Positions 6,195-14,620 are shown, counted from the first letter of the stretch. The stretch is 15,748 nucleotides of DNA from an uncultured Bacilli bacterium (GCA_910586295.1 CAJUGE010000012.1:1-15748), one strand, 5' to 3'. Made by a program: numbers and translations. Notes: generated by a model from the letters alone, not told the origin.

Positions 6195-8579
6195 ATGGAG
6201 TTAATATTTAAACGTAAATCAATTTTAATTATGTTCTTAACTCTTATAGTTAGTATTTTTGGTTTTGCTAGTTTGATTACTGCTGCTTCTGGAAGTGCTA
6301 AGATGTCTGTTACTGGGCCTACATCTGGATTTGTTGGTAAAAATATAACAGTAAAAATTAGGGTTAGTGATATAGTCGGAAAGAAGATTACAGGTACTGC
6401 AGGAGAGTTGATTTATGATAAATCTGCACTACAATTTGTTTCTGCAACTGGTATGACTTCTCCTTATTCGATTTCTTATAGTGATGCTTCTAATATGTTT
6501 GCTGGATTTTCAACTACAGGTGTTGGTTATGGTAATGCACAAGATGTTCTAACACTCATATTTAAGCCTTTAAAGGCTGGGAGCACTACTATAAATGTTA
6601 CTCCTGACTTATCTGATGAATCAGATAATGCACCAACAACAACTGCTCAATCTTTAACAATAAATATTACTAATGCTTCTACAGATGCTTGGCTTACTAA
6701 TTTAGTTACTGATACAGGAACATTGAGTCCATCATTTAATAAAGATACAACAGAGTATACAATAAATGTTGGTAGTAGTGTTGCTTCATTAAAATTGACT
6801 GCAACTCCTGTCGCAAATGCTACTGTCACTAGTAACGGTGTTATAAATTGTACTAATTTAAAAACAGGAGAAAATAGATATACAATTACTGTTACTGCAC
6901 AAGATGGTACTACTAAAAAGAGTTATGTTGTTAAAGTCGTAAAGGAGGCTGCTCCTATAGTAGCATCTGGTGATGCTACACTTAAAGAACTTGGTGTTGA
7001 TGGTTATACAATTAGTCCATCATTTAATGCTAATACAACTGACTATAATGTTACTGTTCCTTTTACTGCAACTTCTGTAAAAGTTAATGCAGTTAAGAAT
7101 AATAATAAAGCGAATGTTGTTATAACTGGTGCTGATAATCTACAAGTTGGGGATAATAAAGTAACTGTAGAAGTAACAGCAGAGAATGGGACTAAGAAAA
7201 CATATACAATTAAAATTACTAGAAAGCCAAAACCAGATGAACCTGTAGTATTAGATAAAGATTCAACACTTAAGGGTTTAACTGTTAGTAATGGTACTTT
7301 AAGTCCATCATTTAGTACTGGAAATAGTACTTATACTTTGGAAGTAGGAGACACTGTAGATAGCATAGACGTAAATGCTATTCCAAATAGTGATAAGGCA
7401 AAAGTAGAAGTTACAGGTAATACTAATCTTAAAACTGGTTTTAATGCAGTTGAAGTTACTGTAACAGCAGAAGATGGTAGTAAAAGTAAATACATTATAA
7501 ATGTGTATAAAAAAGAAAAACAACAAGGAACAACTACTGTTATTCAAACACCTAAGAAGCAATCTAACAACAATTATTTGAGTACATTAAGTGTGGATGG
7601 AACAACATTGACTCCAAAATTTAATAAGGATGTTGTTAGTTATAATGTGACTGTTCCTTATGACGTTTCTAAATTGGATATAAAATATAGTATAGAAGAC
7701 AAAAAGGCTACAGCAGAAATTTTGGAAAATGAACCTTTAAAAGTTGGAGAAGTAAAACAAATTTATGTTAAAGTAACAGCAGAAGATGGTAGTGTTAGAA
7801 TGTATACTATTAATGCTACTAGAAGTGCTTTATCAAGTAATGCGTATTTGAAAGAATTATCTGCTAAAGGTTTTAACTTAAATGAAACGTTTGATAAAAC
7901 TAAGCTTAATTATACTATGAATGTTTCTGCAGATACTAAGTCACTTGATTTAAAGGCTTTGGCAGAAAATGATAAGGCTAAAGTAGAGATACTAGGTAAT
8001 GGTAATTTGAAAGTTGGAAGTAATATGCTTATGGTTTCTGTAACTGATGAAAATGGTTTTAGTAAGATTTATCAGTTAGATGTAATTAAACCAGAAGCAA
8101 CTATATTTGGATTGTCAAGAAAGACATTTTATACTATGCTTGCATTTCTTTTAGGACTTTTAGGATTATTATTGTTAATATTAATATTAATTAATAGAAG
8201 AAAGAAAGAAGAACCTGTAGCAGCCACTGATACACCTACTACTACAATAGATTTTAAACCAGAATTTAATTTTGGTTCTAAGAATGGTACAGATGATGAT
8301 GTGGTATATCCTGGTGGTATATTAAATCAAGGTAATGGTTCAATGGACCAACTACCTAGTAGTGAACCAAAGAAGTTAGTGGGTACTGTAAGTGAAGCTA
8401 ACTATAGTGAGACAAGCACACCTTTTGATTATTATGATGATACTATTACAAAAGATGAGTTAATTGCAGCAATTAAAGAAGGTATGGATACCAAAAATTC
8501 TGATAAGTTGAAGATGCTTTTAAAACAAGAAGAACTTAATAAGATGAAGAAAGAAATAAAAGATAGAGAAGGAAGGTAG
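6195..8579 (+). CDS. Membrane-anchored cohesin protein with five cadherin-like domains
   Basis: This 794-aa protein starts at the ATG at 6195, preceded by GGGGTG (181-186 of the 6100s) with about 8-nt spacing. Residues 1-30 are a signal peptide (cleavage near ITA/AS). Residues about 33-157 form a cohesin domain: a 'GKNITVKIRV' strand, the 'GELIYDKSALQFVSATG' core, an 'MFAGFSTTG' segment, then 'VLTLIFKPLKAGSTTI'. Residues 162-632 hold five cadherin-like domains ending in AQDGTT, AENGTK, AEDGS or similar, with Pro/Lys- and Gln/Thr-rich linkers around domain 3. A transmembrane helix spans about 645-666 and is followed by RRKK, giving an outside N-terminus and a cytoplasmic tail of about 125 aa that ends in a charged helix. 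Inferred role: display of a cohesin at the cell surface to capture dockerin proteins such as the giant protein upstream. The gene is coupled to the next cohesin gene. Confidence 0.88.
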   Translation: MELIFKRKSILIMFLTLIVSIFGFASLITAASGSAKMSVTGPTSGFVGKNITVKIRVSDIVGKKITGTAGELIYDKSALQFVSATGMTSPYSISYSDASNMFAGFSTTGVGYGNAQDVLTLIFKPLKAGSTTINVTPDLSDESDNAPTTTAQSLTINITNASTDAWLTNLVTDTGTLSPSFNKDTTEYTINVGSSVASLKLTATPVANATVTSNGVINCTNLKTGENRYTITVTAQDGTTKKSYVVKVVKEAAPIVASGDATLKELGVDGYTISPSFNANTTDYNVTVPFTATSVKVNAVKNNNKANVVITGADNLQVGDNKVTVEVTAENGTKKTYTIKITRKPKPDEPVVLDKDSTLKGLTVSNGTLSPSFSTGNSTYTLEVGDTVDSIDVNAIPNSDKAKVEVTGNTNLKTGFNAVEVTVTAEDGSKSKYIINVYKKEKQQGTTTVIQTPKKQSNNNYLSTLSVDGTTLTPKFNKDVVSYNVTVPYDVSKLDIKYSIEDKKATAEILENEPLKVGEVKQIYVKVTAEDGSVRMYTINATRSALSSNAYLKELSAKGFNLNETFDKTKLNYTMNVSADTKSLDLKALAENDKAKVEILGNGNLKVGSNMLMVSVTDENGFSKIYQLDVIKPEATIFGLSRKTFYTMLAFLLGLLGLLLLILILINRRKKEEPVAATDTPTTTIDFKPEFNFGSKNGTDDDVVYPGGILNQGNGSMDQLPSSEPKKLVGTVSEANYSETSTPFDYYDDTITKDELIAAIKEGMDTKNSDKLKMLLKQEELNKMKKEIKDREGR
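6681..8090 (+). repeat. Five tandem cadherin-like domains of the first cohesin protein
   Basis: Residues about 163-632 contain five units of about 94 aa. Each opens with a strand such as 'LTNLVTDTGTLSPSFNKDT', 'LKELGVDGYTISPSFN' or 'LKGLTVSNGTLSPSFS' and closes with 'YtikvtR'. They are the same fold as the 16 domains of the giant protein but lack its A-B-C super-repeat order. The fifth has DENGFSK in place of AEDGTT and is the most divergent. Confidence 0.85.
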
Positions 8580-8585
8580 AAGATT

Positions 8586-10424
8586 ATGATGAAGATTAGA
8601 AATAGTTTGATGTATCTTTTCGTAACAATTTCTATCTTTCTTTTTTCTTGTCTTAGTTTAGATGCTGCTGGTAGTGTTTCCACTAGTATGAGTGGTTCTA
8701 ATAGTGTTTATGTAGGAAACACAATAGATGTAACATTGAGCGTGACAGGAGTTAACGGAGTTTCTGGTGGAGGACTTACTGGTATTGCTGGTAGTATAAG
8801 TTATGATTCAAATTATTTAGAATATGTTTCTTTTAAATCTCTAGCACCTTTTGAAATAAACTATAGTAATTCTTCTCGTGTGTTTACTGGTTTTGACACG
8901 ACTGGAGGCTCTAAAAAGATATCTGGTAATTCGGACATAATTAGAATAACATTTAGAACAAAGGCTGTAGGGAATACTACTGTTAAGTATGTTGATACTG
9001 ATGCATCAGATCTTAACGATGAAGCACCTTATGTAAGTGGAGCATCTAAAACAATCTCAATAACCAACCCACCAAGTTCAAATGCAAATCTTTCAAGTCT
9101 TAGTATAAGTGGAGCTAGTATCAATTTTAATGCTAATACAACGTCTTATAACGTTAAAGTAGGTAAAGATGTTTCAAGTGTTAGTATTAGTGCTACTGCA
9201 GAAGATAGTGGGGCTAGAGTAAGTGGAACAGGAAATAAAAGTATTAATTATGGAAACAATAATGTAAGTGTTACTGTTACTGCACCTAGTGGTGCGACTA
9301 AGACTTATACAATTAGTATAACTAGAGAAGATCCAAGAAGTAGCAATGCTAATTTAACAAGTCTAAAAGTTGATGGTGGAGAAATAAGTCCTGTGTTTAA
9401 TCAAAACACAACTATTTATGAAGTTAGTGTTCCATTTAGTGTAGAAAATTTAAATCTTAAGGCTGTAACACAAGATAGTAAAGCTAAGGTAAGCATTAGT
9501 GGTGCTGAAGGACTAATTGCTGAGGAGACCAAAGATGTAACAGTCACAGTAACTGCTGAGAATGGAACCAGAAAAACATATACAATTAAAGTTACGAGAG
9601 GTAAGGATCCTAATAAAGTACTTTCCACTAATAACTATTTATCAAGTATTACTACTAATCAAGGAATTTTAAGTCCAGTATTTGATAAAGAGAAGACTAA
9701 TTATATTATTTATTTGCCTTATGAAATTGACACTATTGAATTAAATGCAAGTGTAGAGGATACTAAGTATGGTACTATAACCAATGATGGACCAGAAAAG
9801 TTAAACGTTGGAAGTAACAAATATACTTTTACAGTTTCTGCGGAAGATTCTTCTACTAGAGTATATACAGTAATTGTTATGAGAGGAGCAAGTTTAGAAG
9901 ATGTAAATATTTCAAGCAGTGTTCTTTTAAAAGAATTGAATGTTATCAAAGGTAATCTTGATAAACCTTTTAATAGTAAAGTAAATGTTTATAAATATGA
10001 TAAAAGTAAGGGATTTAAATTGAATCCAATACCAGAGGATGAAGAGACAAAAGTTACAGTTCTTGAAAATAATGGTGTTATATCTATTATTTTAGAGTCT
10101 GATACTGACACTAATATTTATACATTAATTCCAGAAGAAGAGAGTGTTATTTGGTTAATAGTTATTTTAATAGTTAGTAGCTGTGCATTATTAATATGTG
10201 GAAGTTTCCTTGGATATAAAATAGGTTTAAAGAAAACAATTAAAGCGAAAGAAGAAAAAATAGATAATAAAGATAATATCTCTATTCAAGAAGAAGAGAG
10301 CTATACTAATAATAAATATGATAATGTATTAGCCTCAACTAACAAAATAGATTTAATTGAAGATAAAGAACCTTTTAAGAAAAAGGATGATACTAGTAAT
10401 AATGTATTTATAAGAAAATTTTAA
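8586..10424 (+). CDS. Second membrane-anchored cohesin protein with cadherin-like domains
   Basis: This 612-aa protein is a paralog of the 794-aa protein just upstream. It starts at the ATG at 8586, or at the adjacent ATG at 8589. Its GGAAGG ribosome-binding site (8571-8576) lies just before the preceding gene's stop, with a 6-nt gap, so translation is probably coupled. Residues 1-27 are a signal peptide ending SLDA/AG. Residues about 29-158 form a cohesin domain ('GNTIDVTLSV', 'GSISYDSNYLEYVSF', 'VFTGFDTTG', 'IIRITFRTKAVGNTTV'). From residue 164 come three clear cadherin-like domains and a fourth degenerate one lacking the AEDG motif. A transmembrane helix spans about 522-544, followed by a Lys-rich cytoplasmic tail of about 68 aa. 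Inferred role: a shorter cohesin anchor, so the pair could place cohesins at two distances from the membrane. No enzyme domain and no sortase signal are seen. Confidence 0.87.
   Translation: MMKIRNSLMYLFVTISIFLFSCLSLDAAGSVSTSMSGSNSVYVGNTIDVTLSVTGVNGVSGGGLTGIAGSISYDSNYLEYVSFKSLAPFEINYSNSSRVFTGFDTTGGSKKISGNSDIIRITFRTKAVGNTTVKYVDTDASDLNDEAPYVSGASKTISITNPPSSNANLSSLSISGASINFNANTTSYNVKVGKDVSSVSISATAEDSGARVSGTGNKSINYGNNNVSVTVTAPSGATKTYTISITREDPRSSNANLTSLKVDGGEISPVFNQNTTIYEVSVPFSVENLNLKAVTQDSKAKVSISGAEGLIAEETKDVTVTVTAENGTRKTYTIKVTRGKDPNKVLSTNNYLSSITTNQGILSPVFDKEKTNYIIYLPYEIDTIELNASVEDTKYGTITNDGPEKLNVGSNKYTFTVSAEDSSTRVYTVIVMRGASLEDVNISSSVLLKELNVIKGNLDKPFNSKVNVYKYDKSKGFKLNPIPEDEETKVTVLENNGVISIILESDTDTNIYTLIPEEESVIWLIVILIVSSCALLICGSFLGYKIGLKKTIKAKEEKIDNKDNISIQEEESYTNNKYDNVLASTNKIDLIEDKEPFKKKDDTSNNVFIRKF
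9075..10142 (+). repeat. Three complete and one degenerate cadherin-like domains
   Basis: Residues 164-519 of the 612-aa protein. The first three units end in APSGATKTYTI, AENGTRKTYTI and AEDSSTRVYTV. The fourth (from about residue 443) starts normally with 'LLKELNV' but is shortened to about 78 aa and lacks the AEDG turn. It sits directly on the membrane helix and may act as a stalk rather than a folded domain. Confidence 0.75.
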
Positions 10425-10451
10425 TACTACTTATAGAACTATATTTATTGT

Positions 10452-10477
10452 AAAACAAAAAACTTCTCTTAGAGAAG
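10452..10477 (-). terminator. Rho-independent terminator of sigK
   Basis: Read on the minus strand, CTTCTC-TAA-GAGAAG (10477 down to 10463) is a 6-bp hairpin followed by TTTTTTGTTTT (10462 down to 10452). It lies about 20 nt past the sigK stop. On the plus strand no T-run follows the hairpin, so it should not terminate the converging cohesin transcript, which has no clear terminator of its own. Read-through antisense to sigK is therefore possible. Confidence 0.75.
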
Positions 10478-10496
10478 AAATTAATAGTGATAAATA

Positions 10497-11189
10497 TTAA
10501 ATGTTATTATTTTTCATAAATTCACGAAGGAGTTTGACAAGAGCTCTTTTTTCAATTCTAGAAACATAGCTTCTGCTTATTTTTAATTCTTTAGCAATTT
10601 CTCGTTGTGTTTCTTCTTTTTTGTTAAGTAATCCATATCTTCTAATTATTATGTCTTTTTCTCTTTTAGTTAGAACATCTAAATATTGTTTTAGTAAATC
10701 TACATTATCTTTAAAGTCTACTTCGTTTAAATAATCAACTTCCTCCTCTTTGATTACATCTACAAGCGTAATTTCATTGCCATCTTTATCGTATCCTATA
10801 GAATCATTAAGACTAATATCGTTTTGACTTTTCTTATTTTGCCTTATATACATAAGTATTTCGTTTTCTATACATTTAGCTGCATAAGTTATTAGCTTTA
10901 CTGGTTTATCACTATTATATGTGTCTACTCCTTTTATGAGTCCTATTGTTCCTATACTTATTAAATCGTCTGAATTTTCTCCAAATGAATCGAATTTTTT
11001 TACTATATGTGCGACTAGTCTAAGATTATGTTCTATTAGTTTGCTTCTAGCTTCCTTATCACCATTACTAGCAAGAAAGATACACCTCTCTTCTTCTTCT
11101 TTTGGAAGTGGATCTGGAAATACATTTATGCTATAACTTGTTGTTAAGAATGCAAATTTTTTTAATAAATTTAATATTTTTCTTATCAT
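10497..11189 (-). CDS. sigK: Sporulation sigma factor SigK (pro-sigma-K)
   Basis: This 230-aa protein closely follows the sigma-K family. Residues 1-18 form a hydrophobic pro-sequence (KILNLLKKFAFLTTS) followed by YSINVFPDPLPKEEEE. The Ser18/Tyr19 junction matches the Ser/Tyr processing site known in Bacillus subtilis pro-sigma-K, cleaved there by SpoIVFB. Region 2 is at about 49-118 (LIEHNLRLVAHIVKKF, DDLISIGTIGLIK, TYAAKCIENEILMYIR). Region 4 is at about 173-224, with the helix-turn-helix REIAKELKISRSYVSRIEKRA. The arrangement 'LVAHIVKKF' plus 'SRSYVSRIEKRAL' favours SigK over SigE. Known role: late mother-cell gene expression during spore formation. The gene is whole and not split by a skin-type element. 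No Shine-Dalgarno is visible before the ATG at 11189, which is odd for this genome. It is convergent with the cohesin operon and divergent from the paralog operon. Confidence 0.93.
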   Translation of the reverse strand: MIRKILNLLKKFAFLTTSYSINVFPDPLPKEEEERCIFLASNGDKEARSKLIEHNLRLVAHIVKKFDSFGENSDDLISIGTIGLIKGVDTYNSDKPVKLITYAAKCIENEILMYIRQNKKSQNDISLNDSIGYDKDGNEITLVDVIKEEEVDYLNEVDFKDNVDLLKQYLDVLTKREKDIIIRRYGLLNKKEETQREIAKELKISRSYVSRIEKRALVKLLREFMKNNNI

Positions 11190-11194
11190 AGTTA

Positions 11195-11222
11195 ATTTTA
11201 TTAAATATTTTTCAAAATATGA
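11195..11222 (-). promoter_or_regulatory. Possible sigma-E-like promoter of sigK
   Basis: On the minus strand TCATATT (11222-11216) fits the -35 pattern KMATATT of sigma-E promoters. It is followed after 13 nt by AATAAAAT (11202-11195), which matches 6 of 8 positions of CATACAHT. Sigma-E-dependent sigK transcription is known in Bacillus. Transcription would start very close to the ATG, giving an almost leaderless message, in line with the missing ribosome-binding site. The match could be chance in AT-rich DNA. Confidence 0.3.
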
Positions 11223-11233
11223 CTCTTAAACAA

Positions 11234-11262
11234 TTGACTTATTGTACTTTAGATGTTACAAT
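11234..11262 (+). promoter_or_regulatory. Near-consensus sigma-A promoter of the three-paralog operon
   Basis: TTGACT (11234-11239), a 17-nt spacer and TACAAT (11257-11262) with an upstream TGT (11254-11256, extended -10). Transcription should start near 11269. This is the best promoter in the window and it decides the start codon of the next gene. Confidence 0.85.
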
Positions 11263-11285
11263 ATTATAAGTTTAGGGGGGAGAGT

Positions 11286-13421
11286 ATGACTTTTCAAGAG
11301 ATGTTTAGAGAAGAATTTTATGAGGAATTTAAAAATTATCCAGCCTATGCAGTTGTTAACACTATAAAACTTATGTCTAAGGCTCGTATGGCAACTTTTT
11401 ATTTATATTATAAAAAGGGTAGTAAAGCAAATCTAAATAGTAGTAGTGCTAAGGAACTAATCCAAAATTTGAAGAAAAGTATAGATGAAAATTTCAGTAA
11501 AAAAAGGTTTTCTCAGGTTTTTAGTTATAATATAGAATCAGTTAAACAAAAATTTAATGAGTTAACAAAAACTGCTCAGGTAAGTTTGTTAAAGGAGTAC
11601 ACTTTTAATGAATTTAGTACTGAATATAAGAGTAATTTATCAGATAATGATATAGAAGCTAATAAAAAATATATTGAACAACTAAGGAATATGATTAAAA
11701 CTAATAATAGTTGGTATAAATCTTTCTTTGAAAATTTCCGTGTTTCTAGAGAAATTTTATTACTTGCAATTATTTTATTAGATAAAGAGGATAAAGAATA
11801 TTTAGTTTTAAAATATGATGAAAATTTATGTAGAAAGAATAGGAGAGAAGATGTTGGCAGTGAAGTTATAAGTTATGTATCTTTAAAAGTAATGCCTAAA
11901 ATAGAAAGAAACATAGAATCTATTAATAAATTTATTCCAACTAATTTATTAGAGACTTTAAAAAGTATGCTTAATATAATTGATACAAGTCAAATTTTTA
12001 CCAATTTAGAAATGGTCGAAAGAATAAATTCACTTATAGCAGATTACATTTATAAAATAAATATTTGTGAAGTCTTTTCTAATATTAACTCTAAATCTTT
12101 GAGTGAATTAGTTAATAAATTACCTAAAAAAGAAAGAGATTTATTACTTAAAGAATACAGTTTTGATTATAATTCTAGAAGAGTAGAAATTAGTGAAGAA
12201 GAAAGAAATATTAATAAAACTACTATAGAAAAATTAAAAATATGGATTGATAATTACTTAAAGTATTCAAATTTTGTACAATTTTTTGATAGTGATTGGG
12301 AACATATATTAAGTATACTAAATAACTTAGAATTATCTGATAAAGAATTTTTATCTAATATGTATAAAAATGGTTATTCTAATGAACCAAATGTTGATAT
12401 GATAATTTATAAAAAACATATAGATCGTTTAGAAGTAATCATTAGAAAAATAAATAATAAAGCAAACTTGCATAATGAAAAAGTAGAACTATCTAAAGAG
12501 AAAGTTGCTTTAACAATATTTGATGTAGTTAAAAGTCAGAATTTAAATGAGATTATAGTTGCTTGTGAAGAATTAAATATCATAGAATATATGAGAATAT
12601 TATTTGGAGAAAATTTAGATGGAGAAATGTATTTCATGGTTACATCTTTGGAGAGATTTATGACTTCTTCTATTGTTTATAGATTAAATTCACAAATAGA
12701 AAATAAAAAAAGACAAAAACAAAATATTTCGTTATATGAGTATTATATTAGCTACAAAAGAGACAATGAAAGTCTAAATGATTTTAAATCTAGGCTTAAC
12801 GAAATAATAAGAACAATTGACTCAAAAAAAGTAAAAACAATTTTGTTTAATAGATTTTATGATGACGTAAAAGATGTAATATCTATACAAGATATAGATA
12901 TTACTAACACTAGTATTAGTTTATCTAGTGTTAATGCGATGATTACTAATAAGCTAGCACTTCAAAATTTATATTATGCTAGAGAAAGAGGATTAGACTA
13001 TAAAGAAACATTGTTTAATAGAAGAAGCATATTTTTAGTAGAACATTTTTATGATGGCGTTTCTTTAACCGATATAAAATCAGAACTAAATCTGCATAAT
13101 GAAAGAACTATAGAATTATTCAAATTGAAATTTGGAGAAAATTTGGATGAACTAGGAAAAGTAGGTATTTTTGATTCTAAAGATTTAGAACTAATGCAAA
13201 GAGTAATGTCTAAAATTAATAAAAAACTGTATTTAAAAGATTTGTTATTAAACATAGTTAATAAGTTTAGAACAACTCTAGAGTTTAATATTTTAAAAGA
13301 AGAATTTGGAGATATAGAATCTTTAGTTACTATGAGTGAAAAATATTTAGGAAATTATTTAAATGCCCAAGAAGTAATAGAATATTGTGATATGACTCTT
13401 AATTTAAGGAGAAAGAAATGA
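11286..13421 (+). CDS. Uncharacterised helical repeat protein, first of three paralogs (711 aa)
   Basis: Family not recognised. The start is the ATG at 11286, behind AGGGGGG (11274-11280, 5-nt gap). The upstream in-frame ATG at 11253 lies inside the promoter and cannot be used. The protein is rich in Lys, Asn, Glu, Ile and Leu, has no signal peptide or membrane helix, and looks all-helical and cytoplasmic. A motif of the type L-L-x-[KR]-[YF]-x-x-[DN] recurs, e.g. LLKEYTF, LVLKYDENL, LLKEYSFD, LFGENLD (about 439-445), LFNRFYDD and KLKFGENLD (about 611-619), roughly every 80 aa. The N-terminus (FYEEFKNYPAYAVVN..FYLYYKKG) and residues about 430-650 align with both downstream proteins; the extra middle part consists of more repeats. 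The gene overlaps the next by 4 nt (ATGA). The motif faintly recalls sigma region 4, but no helix-turn-helix is convincing. No function assigned. Confidence 0.8.
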   Translation: MTFQEMFREEFYEEFKNYPAYAVVNTIKLMSKARMATFYLYYKKGSKANLNSSSAKELIQNLKKSIDENFSKKRFSQVFSYNIESVKQKFNELTKTAQVSLLKEYTFNEFSTEYKSNLSDNDIEANKKYIEQLRNMIKTNNSWYKSFFENFRVSREILLLAIILLDKEDKEYLVLKYDENLCRKNRREDVGSEVISYVSLKVMPKIERNIESINKFIPTNLLETLKSMLNIIDTSQIFTNLEMVERINSLIADYIYKINICEVFSNINSKSLSELVNKLPKKERDLLLKEYSFDYNSRRVEISEEERNINKTTIEKLKIWIDNYLKYSNFVQFFDSDWEHILSILNNLELSDKEFLSNMYKNGYSNEPNVDMIIYKKHIDRLEVIIRKINNKANLHNEKVELSKEKVALTIFDVVKSQNLNEIIVACEELNIIEYMRILFGENLDGEMYFMVTSLERFMTSSIVYRLNSQIENKKRQKQNISLYEYYISYKRDNESLNDFKSRLNEIIRTIDSKKVKTILFNRFYDDVKDVISIQDIDITNTSISLSSVNAMITNKLALQNLYYARERGLDYKETLFNRRSIFLVEHFYDGVSLTDIKSELNLHNERTIELFKLKFGENLDELGKVGIFDSKDLELMQRVMSKINKKLYLKDLLLNIVNKFRTTLEFNILKEEFGDIESLVTMSEKYLGNYLNAQEVIEYCDMTLNLRRKK

Positions 13422-14620
13422 TTACAGAATATAAACCTTTCTTCTCTTTATTTAATTCACCTAAGGAAAAAGTATTAAAAGTTTTAAGGTCATTAACATT
13501 TGAAGAAAGAAAATTACTTTATAAGAAGTACCATAGAGACTTAAAAAATACAGAGATAATTTACAATCTTACAGAAGAAGAAAATAAAGAAATAAATGAA
13601 AGAATTATTAGGAAGATAAGGCTAAGATTAAAGAGAATAGAAGAAAATATGTGTCTTATATCTATATATGATGTATTTCCAAACGAAACATTAAGTGATA
13701 TTAAGCAAGCTATGATTCAAATAAAGTTGTTAAATTATTTTCAAAAATTGTTTGGTAGTAAACTTACTGGACTTTGCTATACTTATAAAGATGATAGTAA
13801 AAGTAATATAAGTAAAGAGAATGTTTATAGAATTAAACAAAGATTGGCTAAAAATAAAGGAATACATAGAGTAAGAATAATAAGACCATTTGTTTCTTTA
13901 TTTCTAAAGTACAAAAAACTAGATGAGACATATGAAGATTTTGAAGATAGATTAAAAATATATGTCAATAATATGAGTAATAAATATAAAGAAGTAATTT
14001 ATTCTTTATATAATGAAGATTTAAACAATGTTATTTTAAAACATCCTAGTTCTAAAGAAGATAGAAAGATTTTTTCAGAAGCCTATAGTGTTATTATAGC
14101 TAAACTTCAAAGAGATTTAGACACAGAAAGAAATAGAAATGTGCGTAAGTACGAACATATTTTAACTCTATTTGACAATGGAACTACATTGGAAGAAATA
14201 AGACAAAAGTTAAGATTAAACGAAAATATTTATATGCTTTCTAAGAAAAAATATGGAGAAGATTTAAACACTCCTAGTGATTATGGAACTTTAAGCAGAA
14301 AAGAAAATCAAAAACTTTATGACTTTTATAATAAGGTAAATGGCATGATTTTTAGAGAAAAAAGAATGTCTGCCTTTATAATGGCTAAAAACATGTTTGA
14401 TTCTCCAGTACATAAGGCATTTAGTGAAATATATGGTTCATCGCTTGCTTATGCTTTAGTTTTGTATCTTAATTTTAGTGAGTATTTAAGTTTAAATGAA
14501 ATATGTGATTTATCCAACAACGACATGGAGGATTTGTTAAAAGTAATTAACAATTATGAGGAATTAGGTGATGATGTTGACTACAAAAAGAATATTAGAA
14601 GATACTTTAAAAGATTATGA
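13418..14620 (+). CDS. Uncharacterised helical repeat protein, second paralog (400 aa)
   Basis: The ATG at 13418 overlaps the preceding TGA (ATGA) and follows AAGGAG (13406-13411) at 6 nt, so translation is coupled. No family is recognised. The first 40 residues (FFSLFNSPKEKVLKVL, LLYKKYHRDL) match the third protein closely. Residues about 95-290 carry the shared core: LFGSKL (from 111), GIHRVRIIRPF (from 148), ETYEDFEDRL (about 169-178), TTLEEIRQKLRL (from 256) and KYGEDLNTP (from 280). Distances between these markers are almost identical in the third paralog (LFG to IHR 37 residues; IHR to KYGED 131 versus 132). The C-terminal 100 residues (FSEIYGSSL...) have no counterpart in the third protein. 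No signal peptide, membrane helix or catalytic motif is seen. Confidence 0.8.
   Translation: MITEYKPFFSLFNSPKEKVLKVLRSLTFEERKLLYKKYHRDLKNTEIIYNLTEEENKEINERIIRKIRLRLKRIEENMCLISIYDVFPNETLSDIKQAMIQIKLLNYFQKLFGSKLTGLCYTYKDDSKSNISKENVYRIKQRLAKNKGIHRVRIIRPFVSLFLKYKKLDETYEDFEDRLKIYVNNMSNKYKEVIYSLYNEDLNNVILKHPSSKEDRKIFSEAYSVIIAKLQRDLDTERNRNVRKYEHILTLFDNGTTLEEIRQKLRLNENIYMLSKKKYGEDLNTPSDYGTLSRKENQKLYDFYNKVNGMIFREKRMSAFIMAKNMFDSPVHKAFSEIYGSSLAYALVLYLNFSEYLSLNEICDLSNNDMEDLLKVINNYEELGDDVDYKKNIRRYFKRL

Noticed and set aside
8341..8370. LPSSE sequence in the 794-aa protein as a sortase signal
   Set aside because: It does not match LPXTG and lies in the cytoplasmic tail after the transmembrane helix, the wrong order for sortase.
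8631..8670. Possible lipobox (LFSC) in the signal peptide of the 612-aa cohesin protein
   Set aside because: Phe at the -2 position does not fit the lipobox, and a normal signal peptidase I site (LDA/AG) follows. The protein already has a C-terminal membrane helix.
10921..11136. Plus-strand 71-aa ORF opposite sigK
   Set aside because: It lies wholly antisense to the strongly conserved sigK frame and has no supporting signals.
13418..13424. Possible recoding of TGA as tryptophan, as in Mycoplasma
   Set aside because: TGA at 13419-13421 ends the first paralog exactly where the next gene starts, and tryptophan is written TGG throughout, so the standard bacterial code applies.
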